62,008 nt of DNA from Limnohabitans sp. (GTDB lineage: Bacteria; Pseudomonadota; Gammaproteobacteria; Burkholderiales; Burkholderiaceae_C), in the NCBI GenBank assembly GCA_024642215.1, contig JAHEBO010000017.1, positions 1-62,008 of the forward strand, written 5' to 3'. Of the stretch, positions 47,379 through 57,153 are shown piece after piece. The notes below the pieces were generated by a model that saw only the letters and a program-made list of their open reading frames with translations, did not search any database and had not been told where the DNA came from. The position numbers were made by a program, and so were the translations under genes. The first letter of the stretch is position 1. Each line of letters opens with the position of its first letter.

Positions 47379-48701
47379 TCAAGAGGTCAATTGTAGGCTG
47401 TGCGCCCATGCACCTAAATTTTCCAGTGATTCTGTTCTTTGCGCACCGCCGCCATCTCGCAAGGACTTCACAGAAACGGTGTTTTGAGCCAACTCATCAG
47501 CGCCAAAAATCAAGGCAAATTGCGCACCACTGCTGTCGGCCTTTTTGAATTGGCTTTTCATGCTGCCAATACCTTCGCCCGACCCCGCATGCATTTGGAC
47601 ATGGACGCCCATTGCTCGCAGCGTGCGCAAATGCTTCAGAACAGTCGGCAAACTGTGTGCGTCTGGCACGATGGCATAAGCATGGGGCACTGACTCGGGA
47701 AGAACGGCACCCTGCTCTTCTAACAAGGCCAAGACACGCTCAATGCCCAAAGCCCAGCCCACGGCGGGGGCAGGTTTGCCACCCACCTGCTCAATCAAAT
47801 AGTCATAACGGCCACCTCCGCAAACTGTGCCTTGAGAACCCAGTTGATCGGTGATGAATTCAAACACGGTGAGGTTGTAGTAATCCATGCCTCGCACCAA
47901 ACGGGGATTCAAAGAATACGAAACCCCATTGGCATCCAAAATTTGTCGCAAGGCATTGAAGTGCGCCAAAGATTGTTCGCCCAAAAAATCCATTAATTTG
48001 GGGGCGGCCTCAACCACGTCCTTCATGGCCGGATTTTTGGTGTCCAAAATGCGAAGTGGATTGGAATACAAACGACGTTTGGCGTCTTCATCAAGCACAT
48101 CTTGGTGTTTTTCAAAATGTGAAATAAGCGCCGCTCGGTGGGCTAAACGCTCTGGCGGTTGCCCCAGACTGTTGAGTTCCAATCGAACATCTTTGAGACC
48201 AATGGCTTGCCATAAATCGTGGGCCAGCAAAATAACTTCAGCATCAATTTCAGGACCTTGAAAACCCAATACTTCAGCGCCGATTTGATGAAACTGACGG
48301 TAACGGCCCCTTTGTGGACGTTCGTGGCGAAACATGGGTCCCATGTAATAAAGTCGTTTGCCACCTTCATACAGCATGTTGTGCTCAACCACAGCACGCA
48401 CAACGCCTGCAGTACTTTCGGGTCGCAAGGTTAAGGCTTCGCCATTCAGGCGATCTTCAAAGGAATACATTTCCTTTTCGACAATGTCTGTGACTTCCCC
48501 CAAGCCGCGCACAAACAAGGCGGTGGGTTCAACGATGGGCGTGCGAATATTGCGATAGGCATAACGGGCCATCAGGCCGCGAACGGTGGCTTCCAGCCAC
48601 TCCCACTTGGCTGAATCGCCTGGCAGGATGTCGTTCATGCCCTTGACGGCCGTGAGCTTTTTAAAAGCTGCCGGTTGTGGGCTAGTTTCTGTAGGTTTCA
48701 T
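47379..48701 (-). CDS. hisS: Histidyl-tRNA synthetase
   Basis: Class II synthetase of 440 residues from the ATG at 48701 ([20 protein letters not shown]); a longer frame extends into the ispG end and is rejected. Motif 1 and 2 regions ([41 protein letters not shown]), the His-specific [15 protein letters not shown] and motif 3 [10 protein letters not shown] are intact. A C-terminal anticodon-binding domain follows. The gene lies 16 bp downstream of ispG. Confidence 0.96.
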   Translation of the reverse strand: MKPTETSPQPAAFKKLTAVKGMNDILPGDSAKWEWLEATVRGLMARYAYRNIRTPIVEPTALFVRGLGEVTDIVEKEMYSFEDRLNGEALTLRPESTAGVVRAVVEHNMLYEGGKRLYYMGPMFRHERPQRGRYRQFHQIGAEVLGFQGPEIDAEVILLAHDLWQAIGLKDVRLELNSLGQPPERLAHRAALISHFEKHQDVLDEDAKRRLYSNPLRILDTKNPAMKDVVEAAPKLMDFLGEQSLAHFNALRQILDANGVSYSLNPRLVRGMDYYNLTVFEFITDQLGSQGTVCGGGRYDYLIEQVGGKPAPAVGWALGIERVLALLEEQGAVLPESVPHAYAIVPDAHSLPTVLKHLRTLRAMGVHVQMHAGSGEGIGSMKSQFKKADSSGAQFALIFGADELAQNTVSVKSLRDGGGAQRTESLENLGAWAHSLQLTS

Positions 48702-48717
48702 GTCGGATATCAAAAAT

Positions 48718-49989
48718 TCATTTATCAGAGCTTGAGGTGCTGCCAAACCGTTGATCGATGTAATTGGCAACCAAGGTCTGAAACTCTTGCGCAATGTTGT
48801 CGCCACGCAAGGTCAGTTTTTTCTCGCCATCAATAAAGACTGGCGCAGCAGGTGCTTCTCCGGTACCGGGCAAGCTGATGCCAATATCGGCATGTTTACT
48901 TTCACCAGGCCCATTCACGATGCAGCCCATCACCGCCAATTTTAAGTTCTCAACACCTGGATAACGAGAACGCCAAACAGGCATTTGAGCACGCAAGTAA
49001 TCGTCGATTTGTTTGGCCAGCTCTTGGAAGGTGCTGCTGGTGGTTCTACCGCAACCAGGACAAGCCGTGACACTTGGCACAAAAATTCGAAGCCCGAGGG
49101 ATTGCAAAATTTCGTTGGCAATGACCACCTCTTGCGTGCGGGCTTCACCAGGTTGTGGGGTAAGGGAAACGCGAATGGTGTCACCAATGCCTTCTTGCAA
49201 AAGAATGGACAAGGCGGTGGCAGAAGCCACCGTGCCTTTGGTGCCCATGCCGGCTTCCGTCAGCCCCAGATGCAAGGGGTAATCGGTGCGGCGTCCAAGC
49301 TCACGATAAACAGCGATCAAATCTTGCACGCCGGAGACTTTACAAGACAAGAGAATTTGCGATCGCAACATGCCCATGCTGTGAGCCTTGTCTGCTGAGC
49401 TGATGGCAGATGTGATGAGTGCTTCATACATCACCTGACGCGCTTCCCAAGGCTTTGCGCGCTGACTGTTTTGGTCCATGAGGGAGGCCAGCAATTCTTG
49501 ATCCAAGCTGCCCCAATTGACACCAATGCGAACAGGCTTGTCCCATTTCATGGCCGCTTCAATCATTTGGCCAAATTGCAAATCGTGCTTGTCACCTTTG
49601 CCAACGTTGCCAGGGTTGATACGGTATTTGGACAAGGCCTCTGCACAAGCGGGATGATCATTTAACAGACGGTGACCGTTGTAATGAAAATCGCCAATGA
49701 GGGGGACGTCGATGCCCATTTTGTCGAGTTGATCTCGAATGTGCGGAACAGCTTCTGCCGCCTCTGGCGTGTTGACAGTCAATCGAACCATTTCGGAACC
49801 CGCTAGGGCCAGCTCCTTCACTTGAATGGCAGAACCGATGACGTCTACGGTATCTGTGTTGGTCATGGACTGAACCCGCACAGGCGCATCGCCCCCTACG
49901 GTAACAATGCGCTGCCCCCATTGAACGACGGCTTGCATGCTTCGCCGAGGCAATGGCGAAGCAGCTGGAATAGCGACAGTCTCTTTCAT
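48718..49989 (-). CDS. ispG: 4-Hydroxy-3-methylbut-2-enyl diphosphate synthase (flavodoxin)
   Basis: Fe-S enzyme of 423 residues of the MEP isoprenoid pathway. The N-terminal TIM barrel has [13 protein letters not shown] and [11 protein letters not shown]. The cluster region has [10 protein letters not shown] and the later Cys in [12 protein letters not shown]. It reduces MEcPP to HMBPP. The ATG overlaps the rodZ stop (ATGA). The order rodZ-ispG-hisS is common in proteobacteria. Confidence 0.96.
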   Translation of the reverse strand: MKETVAIPAASPLPRRSMQAVVQWGQRIVTVGGDAPVRVQSMTNTDTVDVIGSAIQVKELALAGSEMVRLTVNTPEAAEAVPHIRDQLDKMGIDVPLIGDFHYNGHRLLNDHPACAEALSKYRINPGNVGKGDKHDLQFGQMIEAAMKWDKPVRIGVNWGSLDQELLASLMDQNSQRAKPWEARQVMYEALITSAISSADKAHSMGMLRSQILLSCKVSGVQDLIAVYRELGRRTDYPLHLGLTEAGMGTKGTVASATALSILLQEGIGDTIRVSLTPQPGEARTQEVVIANEILQSLGLRIFVPSVTACPGCGRTTSSTFQELAKQIDDYLRAQMPVWRSRYPGVENLKLAVMGCIVNGPGESKHADIGISLPGTGEAPAAPVFIDGEKKLTLRGDNIAQEFQTLVANYIDQRFGSTSSSDK

Positions 49990-50639
49990 TTGTGTGTCTC
50001 TGCAGGCGAGTTGGAAGATGTGGCAGATGGCGTTGTCGATGTAGGCATTGCTACAGGTGCCGCTGCAGGCGTTGAATTGGCAATGTCAAAAACCATGGCC
50101 TTAGGCAAGTCAGCTTGTGCAGCGTCGTTTGCTGCAGGTTCTTGCAGGGGCGGCATGGTTGGCACCACTTCGCTGGACTGAGTTTGACCTTCTAGGTGCA
50201 GCACAGACACCATCCAACTGCTACCAAACACAAGGGCCAACAAACACAGAAACAAAATCAGGAGCCACAGCTTCAAACCATGGCCCATGATGCCAGTGCG
50301 TGTTGAGTTGTAATTGGACTGATAGGACGGTGCCTGATCGGCACCAATGATGTTCAAAGGTTTGAGTCCATTGGCGGTGGCAGGCATCAGTGCCAAAACT
50401 GGCACTGGGTCCATTTTGACAAAACGGCATACTTTGGCGGCCAACGCGCGCGCAAAAACGGTGCCAGACAAAAACTCGTATTGATCGGCTTCAAGCGCCT
50501 CAAGCTGCTTGACCGTCACCTTCAAATTAACGGACAAAACGGCCATGTGAACGCCCGCACGTTCTCGGCCTGCTTTGATCAAAGCACCTGGTGAGGGGGT
50601 CATCATGGGCATGGCAGCATCATTCAAAGACTCAGTCAT
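49986..50639 (-). CDS. rodZ: RodZ-like cytoskeletal/HTH membrane protein, short form
   Basis: Protein of 217 residues with a cytoplasmic Xre-like helix-turn-helix (about 17-85: [40 protein letters not shown]), a single transmembrane segment at about 122-141 and a low-complexity Ala/Pro/Ser/Thr periplasmic tail. The C-terminal DUF4115 beta domain of standard RodZ is missing. The stop is immediately followed by ispG in an overlapping start, so there is no room for a lost exon-like remainder. RodZ links MreB to the elongasome. It overlaps the pilF stop by 8 bp. Confidence 0.85.
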   Translation of the reverse strand: MTESLNDAAMPMMTPSPGALIKAGRERAGVHMAVLSVNLKVTVKQLEALEADQYEFLSGTVFARALAAKVCRFVKMDPVPVLALMPATANGLKPLNIIGADQAPSYQSNYNSTRTGIMGHGLKLWLLILFLCLLALVFGSSWMVSVLHLEGQTQSSEVVPTMPPLQEPAANDAAQADLPKAMVFDIANSTPAAAPVAMPTSTTPSATSSNSPAETHK

Positions 50640-51429
50640 GCGATGCCCCTTCTTGGTATGCGCGCCATTGCGCTGAATTTGAAAATAGAAGTCCTAACAT
50701 CTTGCCCCAATGGTTCTTTTTGACTGCTTGATTTTGACGCTGTGCAAGTTGCACAGACAACCATAGCGATTGTGCACTCACAGAGGGAGAATCATTCAAT
50801 AAATCGAGAATTTTCTCAGCTTCTGCGTGGCTTCCAAGCTCTATTTTGAGTCTGGCCAGCATCAAGCCTTCAGAAATGAAGCTGGGCTGCCTTTGAAGTG
50901 CTTGGCTCATTTTGAGATTGGCGTTTGTCAACTGACCGTTTTGGCGCAAACAGTCGCCCCAAATCCACAAGCTTTTGTCCCGCTCTAAACCCTCAGAATG
51001 GGCATGTGCAAACGCTAATTTCTCAAACGCTGACTCAAAACGACCCTGCTGACATTCAAAAAACCCCCAGTTATGCGCAATTTGCGGGCTGTTGGGCGCC
51101 AATTGACTGGACTGTTGAAAAAAGTGTGCAGCCAAATCTAAACGGGCTTGTCGCTGAAAAATGATGGCTTTCAGAGCCAAGGCTTCGGGCAAATTGGGGG
51201 AAAGTGCCAAGACTTTGTCGGCTTCTGACATGCCATGGGCCATCATGTCAGCCTGCACATAGGCTGCGGCCAATGCCAAATGCGCTTGCGTGCGGGCATC
51301 TTGTTGCGCCAAAGAATGACTGCAGCTCAGAAGCGCCCATGACACCCAAAGCAATGGGCGAGAAAGAAAATGTAAACACCGACCCAGCACACCCGCCTCA
51401 AAGGAGGGTGCCAAGGTGAGATACACCAT
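50632..51429 (-). CDS. pilF: PilF/PilW-type TPR protein (type IV pilus biogenesis)
   Basis: Protein of 265 residues from the ATG at 51429, which overlaps the rlmN stop by one base. The N-terminal hydrophobic stretch (LWVSWALLSCSHSLA) acts as a signal peptide and contains a possible lipidated Cys. TPR repeats follow (ALAAAYVQADMMAHGMSEAD, AHNWGFFECQQGRFESAFEK). The rlmN-pilF-rodZ order is typical. PilF is the pilotin for PilQ secretin assembly; no other pilus genes are in the window, so the specific role rests on context. Confidence 0.85.
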   Translation of the reverse strand: MVYLTLAPSFEAGVLGRCLHFLSRPLLWVSWALLSCSHSLAQQDARTQAHLALAAAYVQADMMAHGMSEADKVLALSPNLPEALALKAIIFQRQARLDLAAHFFQQSSQLAPNSPQIAHNWGFFECQQGRFESAFEKLAFAHAHSEGLERDKSLWIWGDCLRQNGQLTNANLKMSQALQRQPSFISEGLMLARLKIELGSHAEAEKILDLLNDSPSVSAQSLWLSVQLAQRQNQAVKKNHWGKMLGLLFSNSAQWRAYQEGASHD

Positions 51430-52580
51430 TAAGAATGACCCGGATTGAGTGAGGCGGGCTCTTTGAACCACTGAACCGGCACAGCACGCTGTTGTGCGAT
51501 TCTGCTGGCCACATCGGTACGGTCTTTGACATCCCCGGCCAGCTGGCCACAGGCGGCATCAATGTCATCACCCCGAGTTTTGCGAACGGTTGTGACAAAA
51601 CCAGCTTGAATCAAAATATCGGCAAACTTGGCAACGGTGGCATCGTCGGACCTCAGCAAACCAGATTCTTTGAAAGGGTTGAACGGGATCAGGTTGAATT
51701 TGCAGCGCAAGCCTTGGGCTGCGTGACGACGGATCAATTGGACCAATTCTTGGGCATGTTCTGCTTGATCGTTGACACCCTTCAACATGCAATATTCAAA
51801 GGTGATGAAATCGCGAGGCGCTTTGGCCAAATAGAGGGTGCACTCCGACAGCAATTCATCCAGAGGGTACTTGCGGTTGAGTGGTACCAAGTTGTCACGC
51901 AGAACGTTGTTGGGCGCATGCAATGACACGGCCAACGCCACAGGGCAATCTTGCGATAAACGCGTCATCATGGGAACAACACCTGAGGTTGAGACCGTGA
52001 CACGTCGTCGCGACAGCCCATATCCGTGGTCGTCCAGCATGGCTTTCAATGCGGGGATCAGGGCGCTGTAATTTTGCAGGGGTTCACCCATGCCCATCAT
52101 GACCACATTGGAAATAACACGCTCAGTTTGGTGCAAATGCTTGCGTAAAAAGTGTTCCGCAAACCACAACTGCGCCAAGATTTCAGCGGTGGTGAGATTG
52201 CGGCTAAAGCCTTGGTGTCCAGTAGAGCAAAAGCGACAGCCAACAGCACACCCAGCTTGAGACGAGACACACAAGGTGCCGCGGTCATCTTCAGGAATAA
52301 AGACCGTTTCGACAGCATCGCCGCCACCTACATCAAAGAGCCACTTGATGGTGCCGTCTTTGGAAATTTGCTGTGAAAGGATGGTCAAAGGCGCCACATG
52401 GGCATGGACTTTGAGTTTCTCTCGGAGGGATTTGGCCAAATCGGACATGTCATCAAACTGAGACATGCCGCGCTGGTGAATCCAGCGAAAAAGTTGGGTC
52501 GCACGAAAACGTTTTTCGCCAAGACCTTCACAAAAAACGGCCAAGCCTTCAAGGTCGAAATCAAGAAGGTTGGCCGTCAT
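51429..52580 (-). CDS. rlmN: 23S rRNA (adenine-2503-C2)-methyltransferase RlmN
   Basis: Radical SAM enzyme of 383 residues. The cluster motif is [14 protein letters not shown] (CxxxCxxC), and the methyl-carrier Cys lies near the C-terminus in [11 protein letters not shown]. It methylates A2503 of 23S rRNA and also certain tRNAs. Start ATG 52580 lies 57 bp after ndk ends. It is followed by coupled pilF. Confidence 0.96.
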   Translation of the reverse strand: MTANLLDFDLEGLAVFCEGLGEKRFRATQLFRWIHQRGMSQFDDMSDLAKSLREKLKVHAHVAPLTILSQQISKDGTIKWLFDVGGGDAVETVFIPEDDRGTLCVSSQAGCAVGCRFCSTGHQGFSRNLTTAEILAQLWFAEHFLRKHLHQTERVISNVVMMGMGEPLQNYSALIPALKAMLDDHGYGLSRRRVTVSTSGVVPMMTRLSQDCPVALAVSLHAPNNVLRDNLVPLNRKYPLDELLSECTLYLAKAPRDFITFEYCMLKGVNDQAEHAQELVQLIRRHAAQGLRCKFNLIPFNPFKESGLLRSDDATVAKFADILIQAGFVTTVRKTRGDDIDAACGQLAGDVKDRTDVASRIAQQRAVPVQWFKEPASLNPGHS

Positions 52581-52637
52581 GGCGGAAGAATGTGGGTTCT
52601 ATGCCGCAGAGAATGGACTGAAAATGATCAGCGTGGC

Positions 52638-53063
52638 TTAACGTGAGTAAACGTTCATGCCAGGGAAGAAGAAGCTGATTTCAACAGCTGCTGTTTCGGC
52701 TGCATCAGAGCCGTGAACTGCGTTGGCATCGATGCTGTCTGCAAAGTCAGCACGAATGGTGCCGGGAGCCGCTTTCTTGGGGTCCGTAGCGCCCATCAGG
52801 TCACGGTTTTTCAAAATCGCGCCTTCGCCTTCCAAGGCTTGGATCATGACGGGACCTGAGATCATGAAATCGACCAGATCTTTGAAGAAAGGACGCTCTT
52901 TATGAACTGCATAGAAAGCCTCAGCTTCGCCGCGTGACAGGTGCGCCATTTTGGCAGCCACAACTTTGAGGCCAGCTGCTTCGAAACGTGCATAGATTTG
53001 ACCGATGACGTTTTTAGCGACTGCGTCAGGCTTGATGATGGACAGTGTGCGTTCGATTGCCAT
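52638..53063 (-). CDS. ndk: Nucleoside diphosphate kinase
   Basis: Protein of 141 residues, standard length. The phospho-His is His117 in [12 protein letters not shown], and [19 protein letters not shown] is the N-terminal hallmark. It equilibrates nucleoside triphosphate pools. A good AGAGGAA site precedes the ATG. An A/T-rich stretch and a strong hairpin (53118-53145) lie upstream, so ndk probably has its own promoter after rluB. Confidence 0.97.
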   Translation of the reverse strand: MAIERTLSIIKPDAVAKNVIGQIYARFEAAGLKVVAAKMAHLSRGEAEAFYAVHKERPFFKDLVDFMISGPVMIQALEGEGAILKNRDLMGATDPKKAAPGTIRADFADSIDANAVHGSDAAETAAVEISFFFPGMNVYSR

Positions 53064-53246
53064 GATGAGATTCCTCTGTTTTATTTTAAAAATGGAGCTT
53101 CAAAACTTTGTTTTTAAAGCGGGGTTGCACTTAAGCAAGCCCGCTATTCTAACCCGACCTAGGGGTTTCCCCATGGGTGAAAAGGATTTGTGAGCCAATG
53201 TGACTGGGGAGGGGATGGTGCCATCCTCCCCTGCCCTTTCCCTTGC
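53064..53246 (-). other. rluB-ndk intergenic region with hairpins
   Basis: This 183-bp gap, the largest in the window, has no ORF worth calling. It contains a stem at 53118-53145 (AGCGGG with CCCGCT and TTGC with GCAA, one G-G mismatch), followed on the minus strand by TTTAAAAA, and a GC-rich stem at 53206-53231 (GGGGAGGGGATGG against CCATCCTCCCC). The latter, 15 bp past the rluB stop, lacks a T-run; the former is the better terminator. The ndk promoter is expected in the A/T-rich bases after it. Confidence 0.55.
53118..53145 (-). terminator. Hairpin between rluB and ndk
   Basis: Stem AGCGGG/CCCGCT plus inner TTGC/GCAA around ACTTAA, with one G-G mismatch. On the minus strand it is followed by TTTAAAAACAAAG. 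It is 55 bp upstream of the ndk ATG. It probably ends the rluD-scpB-rluB transcripts, or forms part of the ndk leader. Confidence 0.5.
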
Positions 53247-54422
53247 TTATCGGCTACGCCCGCCGTTGCGTCGTGGTCCGCCTGAGCGTCCGCCAGGTCC
53301 TTGCTCTTTTCGCTGACGACTGAAACTGTCTGCGCCAATGTAGCCGACAGATGTTTTCATCGGGTCGGGTTGCCCCCCTTCAGGCTTAGCGCGCCGCTGA
53401 CCGCCCGCACCTTGTCCAGGTTTCTTGGCGCCAAAAGCACGGTTGCGGGGATTTTGCGTACGACGTTCTGGAGGCCGACTGGGTTTGGCTGTCGTTGCGT
53501 CTGCCTCTTCACGTGCGGCATCCGCTTTGTTGGCGGCATGGGTCAAGGCACGGATATCGGCCTCATCCAGCTCCATGAATGTGCTTCTTCGCAAGCCATG
53601 CGGCAAGACCATAGCACCATAGCGAATTCGAATCAATCGACTGACTGCGTGCCCAACGGCTTCCATCATGCGCCGAACTTCGCGGTTTCGGCCTTCCGAA
53701 ATGGTCACGCGGTACCAGCAATTAGAACCTTCCCCGCCGCCGTTTTCTATCGAACCAAACTGGGCCATGCCGTCTTCGAGCATGACACCATCCAACAATT
53801 TCTGTTTTTCTTCGTTGCTCAATGCGCCCAAAACACGCACCGCATATTCCCGCTCTAATCCAAAACGCGGATGCATCAATCGATTGGCAAGCTCACCTGA
53901 GCTGGTAAACAACAACAAGCCTTCGGTATTCAGGTCAAGACGGCCGACTGACTGCCATTTGCCGTGTTGAAGTCGAGGCAATTTGCGAAATACTGTAGGG
54001 CGATTTTTAGGGTCATCGTGCGACACGATCTCACCTGCGGGCTTGTGATAAGCAATGACGCGCGCTGGCGGTGGATCAATCCGAACGCGAATGAGGCGGC
54101 CATTGACTTTGACTTGATCGCCGTATTGAATGCGTTGCCCCACGTGGGCTGGTTCATTGTTGACCGAAATACGGCCTTCCAAAATGAGCTGCTCCATTTC
54201 TAGGCGAGAACCTAGGCCTGCTTGCGCCAAAACCTTGTGCAGCTTCGGAGACTCGGCTTGAGGTGGCAGGACACGCTTGGTCAAAAGCGGAGAAACAACG
54301 CCCTCAGCCTCTTGGTCAAATTGACCCGACACCACATCCTCAATGGCAATGGGACGGAAGATGTCGTGATCGGGTTCTTCGGGCGTCAAAGGTGTCTGGG
54401 GCAGGTCTGGCAACTCAGTCAT
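53247..54422 (-). CDS. rluB: Ribosomal large subunit pseudouridine synthase B-type (RluB/RsuA family)
   Basis: Protein of 391 residues from the ATG at 54422 ([11 protein letters not shown]), which overlaps the scpB end by 8 bp; a longer upstream frame lies inside scpB and is rejected. An N-terminal acidic extension precedes an S4 RNA-binding domain ([19 protein letters not shown]). The catalytic motif is [15 protein letters not shown], with the Asp nucleophile. The C-terminal 90 residues form an Arg/Gly/Pro-rich disordered tail ([17 protein letters not shown]). It probably modifies U2605 of 23S rRNA. Confidence 0.92.
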   Translation of the reverse strand: MTELPDLPQTPLTPEEPDHDIFRPIAIEDVVSGQFDQEAEGVVSPLLTKRVLPPQAESPKLHKVLAQAGLGSRLEMEQLILEGRISVNNEPAHVGQRIQYGDQVKVNGRLIRVRIDPPPARVIAYHKPAGEIVSHDDPKNRPTVFRKLPRLQHGKWQSVGRLDLNTEGLLLFTSSGELANRLMHPRFGLEREYAVRVLGALSNEEKQKLLDGVMLEDGMAQFGSIENGGGEGSNCWYRVTISEGRNREVRRMMEAVGHAVSRLIRIRYGAMVLPHGLRRSTFMELDEADIRALTHAANKADAAREEADATTAKPSRPPERRTQNPRNRAFGAKKPGQGAGGQRRAKPEGGQPDPMKTSVGYIGADSFSRQRKEQGPGGRSGGPRRNGGRSR

Positions 54423-55161
54423 TTGGCGGGCTTTCTGATGCAACGCTTGTGGGCGCGTCGGTTTCGGTCGGTTCAACGACCACTTGCTGTTCTGCCATTG
54501 TTTCTGAGCTGACGGGCTCCATCTCAAGCGCCACGGCATCTCTGACAATTTCGATGTCTGTGGCCTCCAAGGCATCGTCCAAAGACAAGGTGGCTTGGTT
54601 AGCGTCTTCATCTGGCGGGTTAAGGCTGGCCAACACTGCTGCTTGACCATCAACACTGGCCAACAAAGGCAATTGATCCAGTGAGGCCAGACCCAAGTCA
54701 TCTAAAAAATGTCGAGTGGTGGCATACAAGCCAGGACGGCCCACCGACTCACGATGGCCAATCACCTCAATCCAACCACGATCTTCCAACTGCTTCAAGA
54801 TTTGGGTGTTGATGGTGACGCCACGAATGTCTTCCATGTCACCCCGAGTCACCGGTTGCCTATAAGCGATGATGGCCAAAGTCTCCATCACAGCACGGGT
54901 GTATTTGGGTGGCTTCTCAGGGTTGAGGCGATCTAAATAAAGACGCAGCTCGGGTCGGCTTTGAAAGCGCCAACCGGTGGCCACAGAGACTAGCTCAAGC
55001 CCACGATCGGCCCAGTCAAGCTGCAGCTCTTCTAAGAGTACTTTAAGGGTGTCAGCGCCTAAGGCGTCGTCAAACAAAACACGCATGTCACGAACCGTGA
55101 CGGGTTGTGTTGAGCAAAGCAACGCTGTTTCAAGGACACGCTTGGCCTGGGCCGTATTCAT
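54415..55161 (-). CDS. scpB: Segregation and condensation protein ScpB
   Basis: Protein of 248 residues from the ATG at 55161 ([20 protein letters not shown]), with GGAAG about 10 nt upstream. Winged-helix ScpB motifs are [39 protein letters not shown] and [20 protein letters not shown]. The C-terminal 80 residues are an acidic extension. It is the kleisin-associated subunit of the SMC-ScpAB condensin. scpA is not adjacent, as it would be in many genomes. Confidence 0.94.
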   Translation of the reverse strand: MNTAQAKRVLETALLCSTQPVTVRDMRVLFDDALGADTLKVLLEELQLDWADRGLELVSVATGWRFQSRPELRLYLDRLNPEKPPKYTRAVMETLAIIAYRQPVTRGDMEDIRGVTINTQILKQLEDRGWIEVIGHRESVGRPGLYATTRHFLDDLGLASLDQLPLLASVDGQAAVLASLNPPDEDANQATLSLDDALEATDIEIVRDAVALEMEPVSSETMAEQQVVVEPTETDAPTSVASESPPND

Positions 55162-55177
55162 GGTGTCAATCTTCCGG

Positions 55178-55196
55178 GATAAAAACGCCTGAGGCG
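55178..55196 (-). terminator. Weak hairpin with T-run between rluD and scpB
   Basis: CGCC-TGA-GGCG (55186-55196) with TTTTT on the minus strand side (55185-55181). It lies in the 146-bp gap after rluD, 20 bp before the scpB ATG. The stem is only 4 bp, so it may be a weak terminator for rluD or chance. Confidence 0.3.
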
Positions 55197-55307
55197 CGAA
55201 CTGAAACGCACACAGAGGTTGGCTTGAAACCAACAGGGGCATAACGCCACTTGGTGCGAGACATCAAAAGAATTCAAGCGATTCAGAAGAAGCACTTGGG
55301 CCTGGGA

Positions 55308-56330
55308 TCAGGCATTTTCATTGTAACTGAGCGACAACGCCTTGAGCAAATCCTGAAAATCTTGAGGCAAGGCAGACTTGAAGCTCAATTTTTCAGCTGT
55401 GATGGGGTGTTCAAAGGCCAACTGCTCGGCATGCAAGGCCTGTCTTGGCATGAGAGGCTGAGGCGATCCACCGTAAAGACTGTCGCCAACCAAAGGCAAC
55501 TTGAGAGACGCCATGTGGACGCGGATTTGATGCGTCCGCCCCGTCTCCAATATGCAACGTACCAAAACACCCTGTTCACTTTGCGTCAGCACGTGAAAGT
55601 GGGTGGTGGCTGGTTTGCCTGAATTTTTGGCCAAATCCACGACAGCCATTCGCAGCCGCTGCGAAGGATCGCGTCCAATGGGCAAATCGACAGTTTTTTG
55701 CTTAGAACCCGTCCAAGCCTTGTCGCTGATGGCCAAATATTGGCGTTTAACATCTCGAGCGGCAATTTTCTTGACCAACGCATCCATGGCTTGGCGCGTT
55801 CTTGCCACAACCATCAAGCCACTGGTGTCTTTGTCAAGTCGGTGAACAATGCCAGCCCTGGGCAAATCCATCAACTGTGCGTCAAGTCCCAACAAGCCAT
55901 TCATCAATGTGCCTGACCAATGGCCTGGTGCAGGATGCACAACCATGCCTACTGGCTTGTCAATGATTCGCAAATGCGCGTCCTCGTAAACGACCTGCAA
56001 ATCCATTGACTCGGGCTTGAAGGCTTGGGATTGAGGAGTAGCCCGTAACGCAATGGTCCACGCCTCACCCGCTTTGACCTTGAGAGAAGACTTCAGGGCG
56101 GGTTGCCCTGCACGGGTAACCGCACCATCCTCCAACAATTGCTGCAGGTAGCTTCTGGAAAATTCAGGCACAGCTGAGACCAACATGCGATCGAGCCGCT
56201 GACCATGAAATTCTGGGCTGACCACAATGTCTCGAATCTCGACTTGGTTCGACCGTTCGCCCTGCTCGGCCAAGGCTTCATCGACAAGATCATCGGTCTC
56301 GTCTAGATCTGAGGGGCTCGATATAATCAA
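55308..56330 (-). CDS. rluD: Ribosomal large subunit pseudouridine synthase D (RluD family)
   Basis: Protein of up to 340 residues. An S4-like N-terminal domain (LDRMLVSAVPEFSRSYLQQL) is followed by the catalytic HRLDKDTSGLMVVART with the nucleophile Asp, then TGRTHQIRVHMASL. It makes pseudouridines at 1911, 1915 and 1917 of 23S rRNA. The start is uncertain: a TTG at 56330 opens the frame, but the first 35 residues are acidic and weakly conserved. An internal GTG start near the VVSPEFHGQRLD segment is plausible. It is divergent from bamD with only 25 bp between. Confidence 0.92.
   Translation of the reverse strand: MIISSPSDLDETDDLVDEALAEQGERSNQVEIRDIVVSPEFHGQRLDRMLVSAVPEFSRSYLQQLLEDGAVTRAGQPALKSSLKVKAGEAWTIALRATPQSQAFKPESMDLQVVYEDAHLRIIDKPVGMVVHPAPGHWSGTLMNGLLGLDAQLMDLPRAGIVHRLDKDTSGLMVVARTRQAMDALVKKIAARDVKRQYLAISDKAWTGSKQKTVDLPIGRDPSQRLRMAVVDLAKNSGKPATTHFHVLTQSEQGVLVRCILETGRTHQIRVHMASLKLPLVGDSLYGGSPQPLMPRQALHAEQLAFEHPITAEKLSFKSALPQDFQDLLKALSLSYNENA
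56322..56327 (+). promoter_or_regulatory. Consensus -10 box of bamD
   Basis: TATAAT at 56322-56327, 28 bp upstream of the bamD ATG and inside the first codons of the divergent rluD frame. No clear -35 hexamer at 16-18 bp is seen. Transcription from it would give a short leader containing the AAGG ribosome-binding site. Confidence 0.5.
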
Positions 56331-56355
56331 TTTGGTTTATTTCCAAGGTTGCCAG

Positions 56356-57153
56356 ATGTTGAAGATCAGATTATCGGTGCTTGCGCTTACGCTTGTTGGC
56401 TTTGCCGCCACATTCCTTGTTGGATGTTCAAGCACCCCTGCTGATCCCACGGCGGCTTGGGCCCCCGAAAAGATCTACAGTGAGGCTCGAGATGAGGTCA
56501 ATGCTGGCGCATGGGACCGAGCGGCCATGCTGTTTGACAAACTGGAAGGTCGCGCAGCAGGCACGCCCTTGGCGCAACAGGCACAAATTGAAAAAGCCTA
56601 CGCGCAATACCGCGCCACAGAAAAGGTTCAGGCCATTGCCACATTGGATCGATTTTTAAAATTGCATCCTGCCAGCCCCGCTGTTGATTACGCCTTGTAT
56701 CTCAAAGGTTTGGTCAATTTCAATGACAACCTGGGGCTATTTTCCTTTCTCACCAAGCAAGATCTGTCTGAACGCGATCAAAAGGCGGCCAAAGATTCTT
56801 TTGAGTCTTTCAAAGAATTGATCTCTCGTTTTCCAGATTCAAAGTACAGCCCTGATGCACGTCTGCGCATGACCTACATCGTCAATTCACTGGCATCCTA
56901 CGAAGTGCATGTGGCACGTTATTACTACAGCAAGGGAGCGTATGTAGCCGCTGTGAACCGCGCACAACTGGCCATCACCGATTATCCCGGCGTACCGGCC
57001 ATCAAAGAAGCTTTGGAAATTTTGATCAAATCCTACGGCGCTTTGGGCATGCAAAACCTCCAGCAAGATGCCCAACGCGTATTAGAAAAGAACTTCCCTG
57101 CAGCCCCTGCACCGACTAAGCAGCAGTCGACGACGTGGTGGAAATTTTGGTGA
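56356..57153 (+). CDS. bamD: Outer membrane assembly factor BamD (lipoprotein)
   Basis: Protein of 265 residues from the ATG at 56356 (AAGG 8 nt upstream). The lipoprotein signal ends in LVGCSSTP. TPR motifs (AQIEKAYAQYRATEKVQAIA, YALYLKGLVNFNDNLG, RYYYSKGAYVAAVNRAQLAI) identify BamD/ComL. It is an essential part of the BAM complex. The last 38 bp overlap the end of the convergent dinG-like gene. An antisense transcript over the 3' end is therefore expected. Confidence 0.95.
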   Translation: MLKIRLSVLALTLVGFAATFLVGCSSTPADPTAAWAPEKIYSEARDEVNAGAWDRAAMLFDKLEGRAAGTPLAQQAQIEKAYAQYRATEKVQAIATLDRFLKLHPASPAVDYALYLKGLVNFNDNLGLFSFLTKQDLSERDQKAAKDSFESFKELISRFPDSKYSPDARLRMTYIVNSLASYEVHVARYYYSKGAYVAAVNRAQLAITDYPGVPAIKEALEILIKSYGALGMQNLQQDAQRVLEKNFPAAPAPTKQQSTTWWKFW

